DNA of 7,406 bases from NCBI GenBank assembly GCA_023421075.1, contig JAEZUM010000083.1:1-7406 (forward strand), in the 5' to 3' direction. The notes under the pieces are model-generated. The model did not search any database. It was not told the origin of the DNA and was given only the letters and a program-made list of their open reading frames with translations. The DNA is from Bacillota bacterium (GTDB taxonomy: Bacteria; Bacillota; Clostridia; Lachnospirales; Lachnospiraceae). Below, piece by piece: positions 1-5,421 of this stretch; positions within the stretch are counted from its first letter, which is position 1; every line of letters begins with the position of its first letter. The position numbers and the translations under genes are program-made.

Positions 1-42
1 AATTATTAGGCAACTCAAAATACCCAGAAGGAGGGTCCTGTT

Positions 43-1002
43 GTGTTTGATTTTGAAAAACCCAAAATAGAGATTGCAGAAATTTCCGAAGATAAGAAGT
101 TTGGACGGTTTGTGGTAGAACCTCTGGAGAGAGGCTATGGTACAACCTTAGGCAATTCCCTTAGAAGAATCATGCTTTCATCCTTACCGGGTTCTGCCGT
201 AAGTCAAATTAAGATTGACGGTGTTGTTCATGAATTTTCAGTAATTCCTGGTGTAAAAGAAGATGTTACTGAAATCATTATGAATATCAAGAGCTTAGCA
301 ATCAGAAACACAAGCGATACGAATGAGCCTAAGACTGCATATATTGAGGCAGAGGGCGAAGTTGTAGTGACAGCAGGAGATATACAAGCTGACCCGGATA
401 TCGAGATCCTTAATCCAGATCAAGTAATTGCAACCTTATGTGGTGGTCCGGATAGCAGACTTTATATGGAGTTGACTATCACCAACGGTAGAGGTTATGT
501 TAGCGCTGACAAGAATAAGAATGATGATTTGCCGATCGGTATTATTCCGATTGACTCCATCTACACTCCTGTTGAACGTGTTAACCTCACGGTAGAGAAC
601 ACTCGTGTAGGTCAGATTACTGACTTTGATAAGCTTACCTTGGATGTATATACCAATGGTACGCTCATTCCGGATGAGGCTGTAAGCTTAGCAGCTAAGG
701 TATTAAGTGAGCATCTGAATTCCTTCATCGACTTGTCTGAACATGCGAAGACCGCTGAAATTATGGTCGAAAAAGAAGACAACGAAAAAGAGAAGGTTCT
801 TGAGATGAACATAGACGAGCTGGAGTTATCCGTTCGTTCTTACAACTGCTTGAAGAGAGCAGGTATTAATACAGTAGAAGAGCTTACAAATAAGACGGCA
901 GAAGATATGATGAAGGTAAGAAATCTTGGACGTAAGTCATTAGAAGAAGTTCTTGCAAAATTAAAAGAGCTTGGTTTATCTCTAAACGCGAGCGATGACT
1001 AA
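43..1002 (+). CDS. rpoA: DNA-directed RNA polymerase subunit alpha
   Basis: Alpha subunit of RNA polymerase. The dimer scaffolds assembly of beta and beta', and the C-terminal domain contacts UP-element DNA and activators. The 319-residue product is full length for the family. The N-terminal domain (about 1-230) shows the family sequence LGNSLRRIMLSSLPG at residues 36-50. An acidic/Lys linker (about 240-252) leads to a helix-hairpin-helix C-terminal domain (about 254-313). In that domain R265, N268, N294, G296, K298 and S299 fall at the same numbers as the DNA-contacting residues of the E. coli protein. The start is GTG at 43, supported by AAGGAGGG at 28-35 with a 7-nt spacer; no better in-frame start exists. 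It is followed by rplQ after 118 nt, the usual order of the alpha operon. Bases 1-42 are the upstream intergenic tail, and no promoter is visible there. Confidence 0.98.
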   Translation: MFDFEKPKIEIAEISEDKKFGRFVVEPLERGYGTTLGNSLRRIMLSSLPGSAVSQIKIDGVVHEFSVIPGVKEDVTEIIMNIKSLAIRNTSDTNEPKTAYIEAEGEVVVTAGDIQADPDIEILNPDQVIATLCGGPDSRLYMELTITNGRGYVSADKNKNDDLPIGIIPIDSIYTPVERVNLTVENTRVGQITDFDKLTLDVYTNGTLIPDEAVSLAAKVLSEHLNSFIDLSEHAKTAEIMVEKEDNEKEKVLEMNIDELELSVRSYNCLKRAGINTVEELTNKTAEDMMKVRNLGRKSLEEVLAKLKELGLSLNASDD

Positions 1003-1012
1003 ATAAAATAGC

Positions 1013-1031
1013 CTCGCATGGATCATGCGAG
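1013..1031 (+). other. Short perfect hairpin after rpoA
   Basis: CTCGCATG (1013-1020) pairs with CATGCGAG (1024-1031) around a 3-nt GAT loop, starting 11 nt after the rpoA stop. No T-run follows, so it is not a classical terminator. It may protect an mRNA 3' end or mark a processing site between rpoA and rplQ. Function is inferred. Confidence 0.5.
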
Positions 1032-1037
1032 TCATTG

Positions 1038-1084
1038 GAAGAATAGCAAAATGAAATCCATTGGAATTTCATTTTGAATTCTTC
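1038..1084 (+). other. Long AT-rich hairpin in the rpoA-rplQ gap
   Basis: Outer stem GAAGAAT (1038-1044) pairs with ATTCTTC (1078-1084). After a small internal loop (AGC opposite GA), AAAATGAAAT (1048-1057) pairs with ATTTCATTTT (1066-1075), with a possible CC/GG extension inside. That gives about 17 to 19 base pairs. It is followed by GTCAGGTAG rather than a U-run. It ends about 25 nt before the rplQ ribosome binding site, so it could be an RNase cleavage site or a translational spacer. Confidence 0.5.
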
Positions 1085-1120
1085 GTCAGGTAGATGAATA
1101 GATTCAAAGGAGGGAAACAA

Positions 1121-1657
1121 ATGGCAGGTTATAGAAAACTTGGAAGAACCTCAAGCCAGAGAAAGGCTTTGCTGAGAAACCAGGTGACAAATTTATTATA
1201 CAACGGTAAAATTGTTACAACTGAAGCGAAAGCAAAAGAAATCCGTGGAATAGCAGAGCATATGATCGCACTTGCTGTGAAGGAAAAAGACAATTTTGAG
1301 ACTGTTACAGTAACTGCTAAAGTTGCTCGTAAGGATAAAGATGGTAAGAGAGTAAAGGAAGTTGTTGACGGTAAGAAAGTTACTGTTTTCGACGAAGTAA
1401 AGAAGACTGTTAAGAAGGATAGCGCTTCTCGTCTTCATGCTAGAAAGCAGATGATGAAGTACCTTTACCCGGTTACTGAAGTTCCTACCGAGAACGCTGG
1501 TAAGAAGAGAAATACAAAGGAGATTAACTTATCCGATAAGTTATTCAATGAGATTGCTCCTAAGTATACAAATCGTAACGGTGGTTACACAAGAATCGTA
1601 AAAATTGGTCCTCGTAAGGGCGACGCAGCAATGGAAGTTTTAATCGAATTAGTTTAA
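1121..1657 (+). CDS. rplQ: 50S ribosomal protein L17
   Basis: Large-subunit ribosomal protein L17, located near the exit-tunnel side of the 50S. The 178-residue product has the family N-terminus (MAGYRKLGRTSSQRKALLRN) and the C-terminal GGYTRIVKIGPRKGDAAMEVLIELV-type end (split here: GGYTRIVKIGPRKGD at 154-168, then the ELV end). Bacillus and E. coli L17 are about 120-127 residues. The excess comes mainly from a Lys/Val-rich insertion at about 55-100, just before the conserved LHARKQ (105-110), and a smaller one at about 120-135. The insertion keeps frame and resembles L17 of Lachnospiraceae as I recall it. The start is ATG 1121, supported by AAAGGAGGG at 1106-1114; the in-frame ATG at 1094 would put the ribosome binding site inside the gene. 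A terminator follows 24 nt after the stop. Confidence 0.97.
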   Translation: MAGYRKLGRTSSQRKALLRNQVTNLLYNGKIVTTEAKAKEIRGIAEHMIALAVKEKDNFETVTVTAKVARKDKDGKRVKEVVDGKKVTVFDEVKKTVKKDSASRLHARKQMMKYLYPVTEVPTENAGKKRNTKEINLSDKLFNEIAPKYTNRNGGYTRIVKIGPRKGDAAMEVLIELV

Positions 1658-1681
1658 TTCCATCGCTTAATTTCAAAATTC

Positions 1682-1712
1682 AGAAGACGTACTTGTTGCG
1701 TCTTCTTTTTTT
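1682..1712 (+). terminator. Intrinsic terminator of rplQ
   Basis: AGAAGACG (1682-1689) pairs with CGTCTTCT (1699-1706). The stem can extend by T·G and A-T to leave a CTTGT loop (1692-1696). It runs straight into seven T residues (1706-1712). It lies 24 nt after the rplQ stop and is the expected end of the alpha operon. The same bases are the left tip of the large palindrome at 1678-2048. Confidence 0.88.
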
Positions 1713-2021
1713 GTGTTACAGATGACTGTAAAAGAACGTTTATAGAAGAAGGTCGTATGCTTGAGAAAAGGGTATATAAGGAAGACCAAATAGATCATAG
1801 GCTCCCCTCACACACCGGTTTCAAGACACCTCACTCTTTTGTATTGCGGAATCGTACATAAGAGGACTATGTTCGTTTCCGTAATACAAAGTGAGTAATC
1901 TGTCTTGCAAACGGTGCATTATGGGAAGCCTATAACCTATTCGTCTTCCTCTATCACTTCGTGGACAAGCATACTGACCTTCTACTGTCATCTACTACGA
2001 CATTCATAAATATAATCAAAA

Positions 2022-2044
2022 GAAGACGTAGCAAGTACGTCTTC
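2022..2044 (-). terminator. Terminator-like hairpin at the right tip of the palindrome
   Basis: GAAGACGTA (2022-2030) pairs perfectly with TACGTCTTC (2036-2044) around a GCAAG loop. Read on the minus strand, the stem is followed by TTTTGATTATAT, a short and interrupted U-tract. It is the mirror copy of the rplQ terminator. It could stop minus-strand transcription coming from the acetyltransferase remnant at 2268-2414. Confidence 0.45.
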
Positions 2045-2048
2045 GAAT

Positions 2049-2267
2049 AACGAATATATGATATGGATGATACTAATTTGATTAGCTGCTTGTCGCTATG
2101 ATACGATTAAATTTGCGGATCGATTTCTCCAAGTATAATTCAATTTAGTTGCATGGATTAAGTGTATCAAAAGTGAGTTTTTATTATCAATTTATAATTA
2201 ACGAAATAGGTCAGTGAGTGGATGATTTTAAGTGAGTTAATTTGAACAGTAAAAAGGAAATCTTTAA
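2049..2267. other. AT-rich spacer with no recognisable gene
   Basis: No ORF with recognisable sequence is seen on either strand. Isolated TATAAT words (2134-2139, 2193-2198) lack a convincing -35 partner at 16-18 nt. The word GTGAGT recurs at 2173, 2214 and 2232, twice as AAGTGAGTT (2171-2179 and 2230-2238), but without clear periodicity. It separates the palindrome from the acetyltransferase remnant. Confidence 0.6.
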
Positions 2268-2414
2268 TTACAGGAGTAGACCCATGTAGTATTCATCTAC
2301 ATATTCGCCTTCGACGAGAAGAGAACGGTACTTCGTGCCCTCGATTGTAAAGCCCTGCTTTTGATAAAGAGCGATGGCGGATGTATTATCACAACGAACG
2401 GTAAGTTCAAGGCG
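2268..2414 (-). pseudogene. 3' remnant of a GNAT-family N-acetyltransferase gene
   Basis: The last 48 codons before the minus-strand stop at 2268-2270 read like the C-terminus of a GNAT acetyltransferase. Visible parts are LELTVRCDNTSAIALYQKQGF, the beta/alpha unit (N..A..LY.K.GF) near the acetyl-CoA site, followed by EGTKYRSLLVEGEYVDEYYM. The same frame stays open up to 2588, but the added residues are Lys/Tyr/Ile-rich and unlike a GNAT. The usual N-terminal half, including the pyrophosphate-binding R/QxxGxG/A loop, is absent, and there is no plausible ribosome binding site. A complete GNAT has about 140-170 residues. I read it as a 5'-truncated pseudogene left by a rearrangement between rplQ and ecfA1. 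Less likely, the 106-codon ORF is expressed as a small protein. Confidence 0.7.
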
Positions 2415-2588
2415 GCTATTAATGAATATTGGATTCTTGCATTGGGATAATATTACCCAGCTAATATAAAATTGTTGTTTTTTTGGATACAATGAATGGT
2501 ATTTCTTGTATTTTCGCATAAATATAGGAAGTTTATAAATTTTATATTTTTTTTTACACAAGTATGAGTTATAATCATGTGTAACCAT

Positions 2589-2742
2589 ATTTTACTGAAG
2601 CTCCTATTTACCGTTAGTAAGGGGAGCATAGAACGAGAAGAAATACTTGCATGATGTATTCTTATGATTCATAAGTATGGAAATGAATTGAGAGAATGAT
2701 AAGTTGATTACAAATGTATTGTGATAGAAATGAGGATTCATT
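2589..2742 (+). other. Leader region of the ecf operon
   Basis: This 154-nt gap follows the rplQ terminator and the remnant, so it should carry or follow the promoter for ecfA1, but no consensus promoter is evident. The best pair is TTGCAT (2647-2652), 17 nt, CATAAG (2670-2675), which is weak. A hairpin at 2600-2627 (GCTCC with GGAGC, inner TTAC with GTAA, loop CGTTA) has no T-run. No known riboswitch is recognisable. The ecfA1 ribosome binding site is ATGAGG at 2730-2735. Confidence 0.35.
2661..2675. promoter_or_regulatory. Perfect 15-bp palindrome, candidate operator
   Basis: CTTATGA (2661-2667), a central T, then TCATAAG (2669-2675) form a perfect 7-bp inverted repeat 67 nt before the ecfA1 start. 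It overlaps the best weak -10 candidate (2670-2675). The size and symmetry suit a dimeric repressor site, but no regulator is identified and chance is possible in AT-rich DNA. Confidence 0.3.
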
Positions 2743-3603
2743 ATGGATATGATTAAAGTTGATAACTTGTCCTTTGAATATATCAGACGGGATGAAAATG
2801 GGAATGTTGAGTCCATCAATAAGGCGATTGATGAGGTCAGCCTTAATGTAAATAAGGGAGATTTTATTGCGATTCTGGGAGCAAATGGTTCCGGTAAGTC
2901 GACCTTGGCGAAGCATCTGAATGCGATCCTGTATCCTACCGAAGGCAGTGTATGGGTGAACGGTCTTAAGACCTCAGAGGAAAAGAACCTCTGGGATATC
3001 CGCCAGAGTGCCGGAATGGTATTCCAGAATCCGGACAATCAGATCATTGCCACTGTGGTCGAAGAAGATGTAGGCTTTGGACCTGAGAATCTTGGTATAC
3101 CCACAGAAGAGATATGGAAACGAGTAGAGAAAAGTCTAGAAGCAGTCGGAATGCTGGAGTTTAGACATCTTTCCCCGAATAAGCTTTCCGGAGGACAGAA
3201 ACAAAGAGTGGCAATTGCCGGAATTATGGCAATGAAGCCCGAATGCATTGTGCTTGATGAGCCAACAGCGATGCTGGATCCTAATGGCCGGAAGGAAGTA
3301 ATTGCAACCGTTCGTGAGTTGAACAAGACAGAGAATGTAACCGTTCTATTAATCACACACCATATGGATGAGGTAATATATGCAGATAAGGTATTTGTTA
3401 TGGAGCATGGTCATGTGGTGATGGAAGGCACACCAAGAGAGATATTCTCACGAGTGGAAGAAATTAAGAAATATCGTATGGATGTACCCCAGGTTACCGA
3501 GCTGGCATATGAGCTTAGTAAAGAGGGCTACGATATTCCTGCCGGGTTACTTACGGTTGAGGAGCTTGTGGATGCAATCGAAGCTTTAAAACGTTCAAAA
3601 TAG
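2743..3603 (+). CDS. ecfA1: Energy-coupling factor transporter ATPase A1
   Basis: ABC-type ATPase of the ECF importer. It pairs with EcfA2 on the cytoplasmic face and drives uptake of vitamins or micronutrients through exchangeable S subunits. The 286-residue product has Walker A GANGSGKST (46-54), Q-loop Q95 in FQNPDNQ, signature LSGGQ (148-152), Walker B CIVLDEP (168-174) with catalytic E173, a D-loop ending MLDP, and switch H206 in ITHHMDE. The family C-terminal extension (about 235-286) is present. The start is ATG 2743, with ATGAGG 7 nt upstream; the sequence MDMIKVDNLSFEY begins one strand before the ABC fold, as expected. It is the first gene of the ecfA1-ecfA2-ecfT module. In most Firmicutes it follows rplQ closely; here about 1.1 kb intervenes. 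A generic CbiO-like cobalt ATPase is excluded by the paired A1/A2 plus T context. Confidence 0.95.
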   Translation: MDMIKVDNLSFEYIRRDENGNVESINKAIDEVSLNVNKGDFIAILGANGSGKSTLAKHLNAILYPTEGSVWVNGLKTSEEKNLWDIRQSAGMVFQNPDNQIIATVVEEDVGFGPENLGIPTEEIWKRVEKSLEAVGMLEFRHLSPNKLSGGQKQRVAIAGIMAMKPECIVLDEPTAMLDPNGRKEVIATVRELNKTENVTVLLITHHMDEVIYADKVFVMEHGHVVMEGTPREIFSRVEEIKKYRMDVPQVTELAYELSKEGYDIPAGLLTVEELVDAIEALKRSK

Positions 3604-3647
3604 GATGAAATAGAATAAAACACACAAAATATCCAGAGTGAAGAAAA

Positions 3648-3740
3648 ATGAGCTTATTGAGTCAAATAGAGCCTCTGGAGGATGAATGGAATGGCCTCGT
3701 TCGAGGCAGTATGGAGGTTTCGTGTGCAGATAATATTTGA
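3648..3740 (+). CDS. Possible 30-codon leader ORF overlapping the ecfA2 start
   Basis: In the 120-nt ecfA1-ecfA2 gap, ATG 3648 opens a 30-codon frame (MSLLSQIEPLEDEWNGLVRG..., stop TGA 3738-3740) that ends 14 codon-shifted bases beyond the ecfA2 GTG. It could couple translation between the two genes. The upstream GAAG is a poor ribosome binding site, and ORFs this short arise readily by chance. No homology is recognised. Confidence 0.15.
   Translation: MSLLSQIEPLEDEWNGLVRGSMEVSCADNI
3694..3707 (+). promoter_or_regulatory. Hairpin just upstream of the ecfA2 ribosome binding site
   Basis: GCCTC (3694-3698), loop GTTC, GAGGC (3703-3707), extendable by an inner G-C pair. It ends 5 nt before the GGAGG used by GTG 3724. 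A second GCCTC at 3671-3675 could compete for the same GAGGC or pair with the upstream GGAGG (3677-3681). Two alternative folds that expose different start sites are therefore possible. This is inference from base pairing only. Confidence 0.35.
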
Positions 3741-4578
3741 TAAAATAAATTATGTATATAGCGGTGGCACTGCTTTTGCAAGACATGCGATCAAGGACAT
3801 CAGTTTTAAAGTCCAAAAAGGAGAGTTCATTGGTCTGATCGGTCATACCGGTTCCGGTAAATCCACTTTGATTCAGCATATGAACGGTTTGATCAAAGCA
3901 ACCAGCGGCCATATTTATTTCAATGGAGAGGATATCTATGATCCTGGATATAAGCTGAAGGACCTTCGCAGCAAGGTTGGTCTGGTCTTTCAATACCCGG
4001 AGCATCAATTGTTTGAAACGACGGTATTCAAGGATGTATTGTTCGGACCGACCAATTTAGGACTTGATAAACTGGAGTGTGAGCTACGTGCTTATGAAGC
4101 GCTAAAGATGGTTGGGATCAGTGATGATCTGCTGGATGCTTCACCCTTTGAGTTATCCGGAGGGCAGAAGCGACGTGTTGCGATTGCCGGTGTTCTTGCG
4201 ATGAAGCCGGAGGTACTGATTCTGGATGAACCTACAGCGGGATTGGATCCTAAGGGTAGGGATGATATCCTTGAGCAGATTGGTAAGCTTCACAAAGAAA
4301 GCGGAATGACGATTATCCTTGTAACGCATAGTATGGAGGATGTGGCTAATTATGCCGATCGTCTCTTTGTGATGAATAAAGGGGAATTGGTATTACAGCA
4401 TCCGACAAAGGAAGTTTTCGCCCATTATAAGGAGCTGGAGCAGATGCATCTGGCAGCTCCTCAGGTAACTTATGTTATGAATGCCCTGAAGGATCGTGGA
4501 TATCCGGTTACTACGGATGCCACAACCATTACTGAGGCTAAGAATGAGATACTCGCACTGCTTCGCGCAGGTCGATAG
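3724..4578 (+). CDS. ecfA2: Energy-coupling factor transporter ATPase A2
   Basis: Second ATPase of the ECF module, forming the heterodimer with EcfA1. From the preferred GTG start it has 284 residues. Walker A GHTGSGKST is at 40-48, Q-loop Q90 in FQYPEHQLF, signature LSGGQ at 144-148, Walker B VLILDEP at 164-170 with catalytic E169, and switch H202 in VTHSMED. FQYPEHQLFE after the Q-loop is typical of EcfA2, as against FQNPDNQ in A1. The start choice rests on GGAGG (3713-3717) 6 nt before GTG 3724 and on the protein beginning QIIFDKINYVY, just before the first strand. An alternative is ATG 3691, 9 nt after GGAGG 3677-3681, which adds 11 residues unlike the family. A GCCTC/GAGGC hairpin (3694-3707) sits between the two sites. 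ecfT begins 13 nt after the stop. Confidence 0.94.
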   Translation: MQIIFDKINYVYSGGTAFARHAIKDISFKVQKGEFIGLIGHTGSGKSTLIQHMNGLIKATSGHIYFNGEDIYDPGYKLKDLRSKVGLVFQYPEHQLFETTVFKDVLFGPTNLGLDKLECELRAYEALKMVGISDDLLDASPFELSGGQKRRVAIAGVLAMKPEVLILDEPTAGLDPKGRDDILEQIGKLHKESGMTIILVTHSMEDVANYADRLFVMNKGELVLQHPTKEVFAHYKELEQMHLAAPQVTYVMNALKDRGYPVTTDATTITEAKNEILALLRAGR

Positions 4579-4591
4579 GAAGTGAGAAATT

Positions 4592-5404
4592 ATGATCAGA
4601 GATATTACCATTGGACAGTATTATCCCACGAATTCCATATTGCATCGATTGGATCCCCGGGTGAAATTAATCGGAACCTTTCTATTTATAATTTCCTTGT
4701 TTCTGTTCCAGTCCGTTTATGGATATGTCGTGGTAACGATATTTTTAGCGTCCGTCATCAAATTATCTAAGGTACCCTTTCGTTTTATTGTAAAGGGTTT
4801 GAAGGCAATCGTGATATTACTGTTGTTCACGGTGTTCTTTAATATGTTCTTCTCACCGGGAGAACCCTTAATCCGGTTTTACTTTATTACAATAACAAAG
4901 GAGGGTCTGATTAGTGCCGGCTTTATGGCTGTTCGACTAACCTATCTGATAGTCGGTTCCTCCTTAATGACTCTTACTACGACTCCAAATCAATTAACCG
5001 ACGGTCTTGAGAAGGTTCTAAGACCCTTGAATCATATTAAGGTACCGGTTCATGAGATTTCGATGATGATGTCTATTGCACTTCGCTTTATTCCTATCCT
5101 TTTGGAGGAGACTGACAAAATCATGAAGGCTCAGATGGCAAGAGGAGCAGACTTTGAAACAGGTGGTATTCTGAAAAGAGCGAAAAGCTTAATCCCCTTA
5201 TTGGTGCCGCTTTTTGTTTCTGCATTTCGTCGGGCAAATGATCTGGCGATGGCGATGGAAGCAAGATGCTATCGTGGCGGAGACGGTAGAACCAAGATGA
5301 AACCGTTGCGTTATCATAGTAGAGATTATATGGCTTACCTTGGAATGCTGGTTTACCTGGGTGCAATTATTGCGGTCAATATCCTTGTAAAGACATTTCT
5401 GTAG
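4592..5404 (+). CDS. ecfT: Energy-coupling factor transporter transmembrane subunit T
   Basis: Membrane scaffold of the ECF importer. It transmits ATPase movements to the substrate-binding S subunit. The 270-residue product has hydrophobic segments at about 25-57, 66-87, 107-128 and 245-268. Two cytoplasmic coupling-helix motifs contact the ATPases: ARG at 183-185 (QMARGAD) and ARC at 224-226 (MEARCYRGG), the second being a common clostridial form of the Ala-Arg-Gly signature. The N-terminal LHRLDPRVKL (17-26) is the usual opening motif of the family. The start is ATG 4592, with AGGAAGTGAG overlapping the ecfA2 stop. Spacing is 13 nt from ecfA2 and 17 nt to truA, so cotranscription is likely. 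No S-component gene is present nearby, consistent with a shared (group II) module serving several S subunits. Confidence 0.95.
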   Translation: MIRDITIGQYYPTNSILHRLDPRVKLIGTFLFIISLFLFQSVYGYVVVTIFLASVIKLSKVPFRFIVKGLKAIVILLLFTVFFNMFFSPGEPLIRFYFITITKEGLISAGFMAVRLTYLIVGSSLMTLTTTPNQLTDGLEKVLRPLNHIKVPVHEISMMMSIALRFIPILLEETDKIMKAQMARGADFETGGILKRAKSLIPLLVPLFVSAFRRANDLAMAMEARCYRGGDGRTKMKPLRYHSRDYMAYLGMLVYLGAIIAVNILVKTFL

Positions 5405-5421
5405 AATGAGTGAGCTAGCCT

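Larger units (their letters stand above)
1678..2048. repeat. Approximately 370-bp full-length imperfect palindrome, MITE-like
   Basis: The whole stretch folds back on itself about an axis near 1864. Paired blocks: GAAGACG 1683-1689 with 2038-2044; GTATGCTTG 1755-1763 with CAAGCATAC 1966-1974; GGAAGAC 1780-1786 with GTCTTCC 1943-1949; ATAGGCT 1797-1803 with AGCCTAT 1927-1933; CACCG 1813-1817 with CGGTG 1912-1916; CAAGAC 1822-1827 with GTCTTG 1902-1907; TTGTATT 1839-1845 with AATACAA 1883-1889; CATA 1857-1860 with TATG 1868-1871. The apical loop is AGAGGAC (1861-1867). The sums of paired coordinates stay within 3727-3730, so almost no indels have accumulated. By eye the arms are roughly 70% identical, poorest at about 1709-1742 and 1764-1779. 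No ORF and no clear target-site duplication are visible. Seen: the symmetry. Inferred: a non-autonomous mobile repeat, a fold-back duplication, or a giant hairpin RNA. Confidence 0.85.

Noticed and set aside
1094..1120. Upstream in-frame ATG for rplQ adding nine residues
   Set aside because: It would place the strong AAAGGAGGG inside the coding region, has no ribosome binding site of its own, and the L17 family starts at MAGYRKLGR/MSYRKLGR.
1660..2062. Target-site duplication flanking the palindrome
   Set aside because: Comparing about 15 bases on each side gave no convincing direct repeat; only the short ATTC/GAAT match, which extends the inverted repeat itself.
2049..2267. GTGAGT words as a CRISPR or iteron array
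   Set aside because: Only three copies of a six-base word with unequal spacing and no conserved spacers.
2547..2575. TTTACA (2553-2558) and TATAAT (2570-2575) as a promoter for ecfA1
   Set aside because: The spacer is only 11 nt, too short for sigma-A recognition; the region is very AT-rich, so such words occur by chance.
2604..3038. Minus-strand ORFs opposite ecfA1 and the other genes
   Set aside because: They lie antisense to well-supported genes, have no ribosome binding site or family resemblance, and are typical frame shadows.
3682..3723. ATG 3682 as the ecfA2 start
   Set aside because: GGAGG (3677-3681) abuts this ATG with no spacer, and the added residues are unlike EcfA2 N-termini. 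ATG 3691 remains possible but GTG 3724 is better placed.
4582..4770. Plus-strand 62-codon ORF overlapping the ecfT start
   Set aside because: It lies in another frame of a clear ecfT gene, and its product has no recognisable features.
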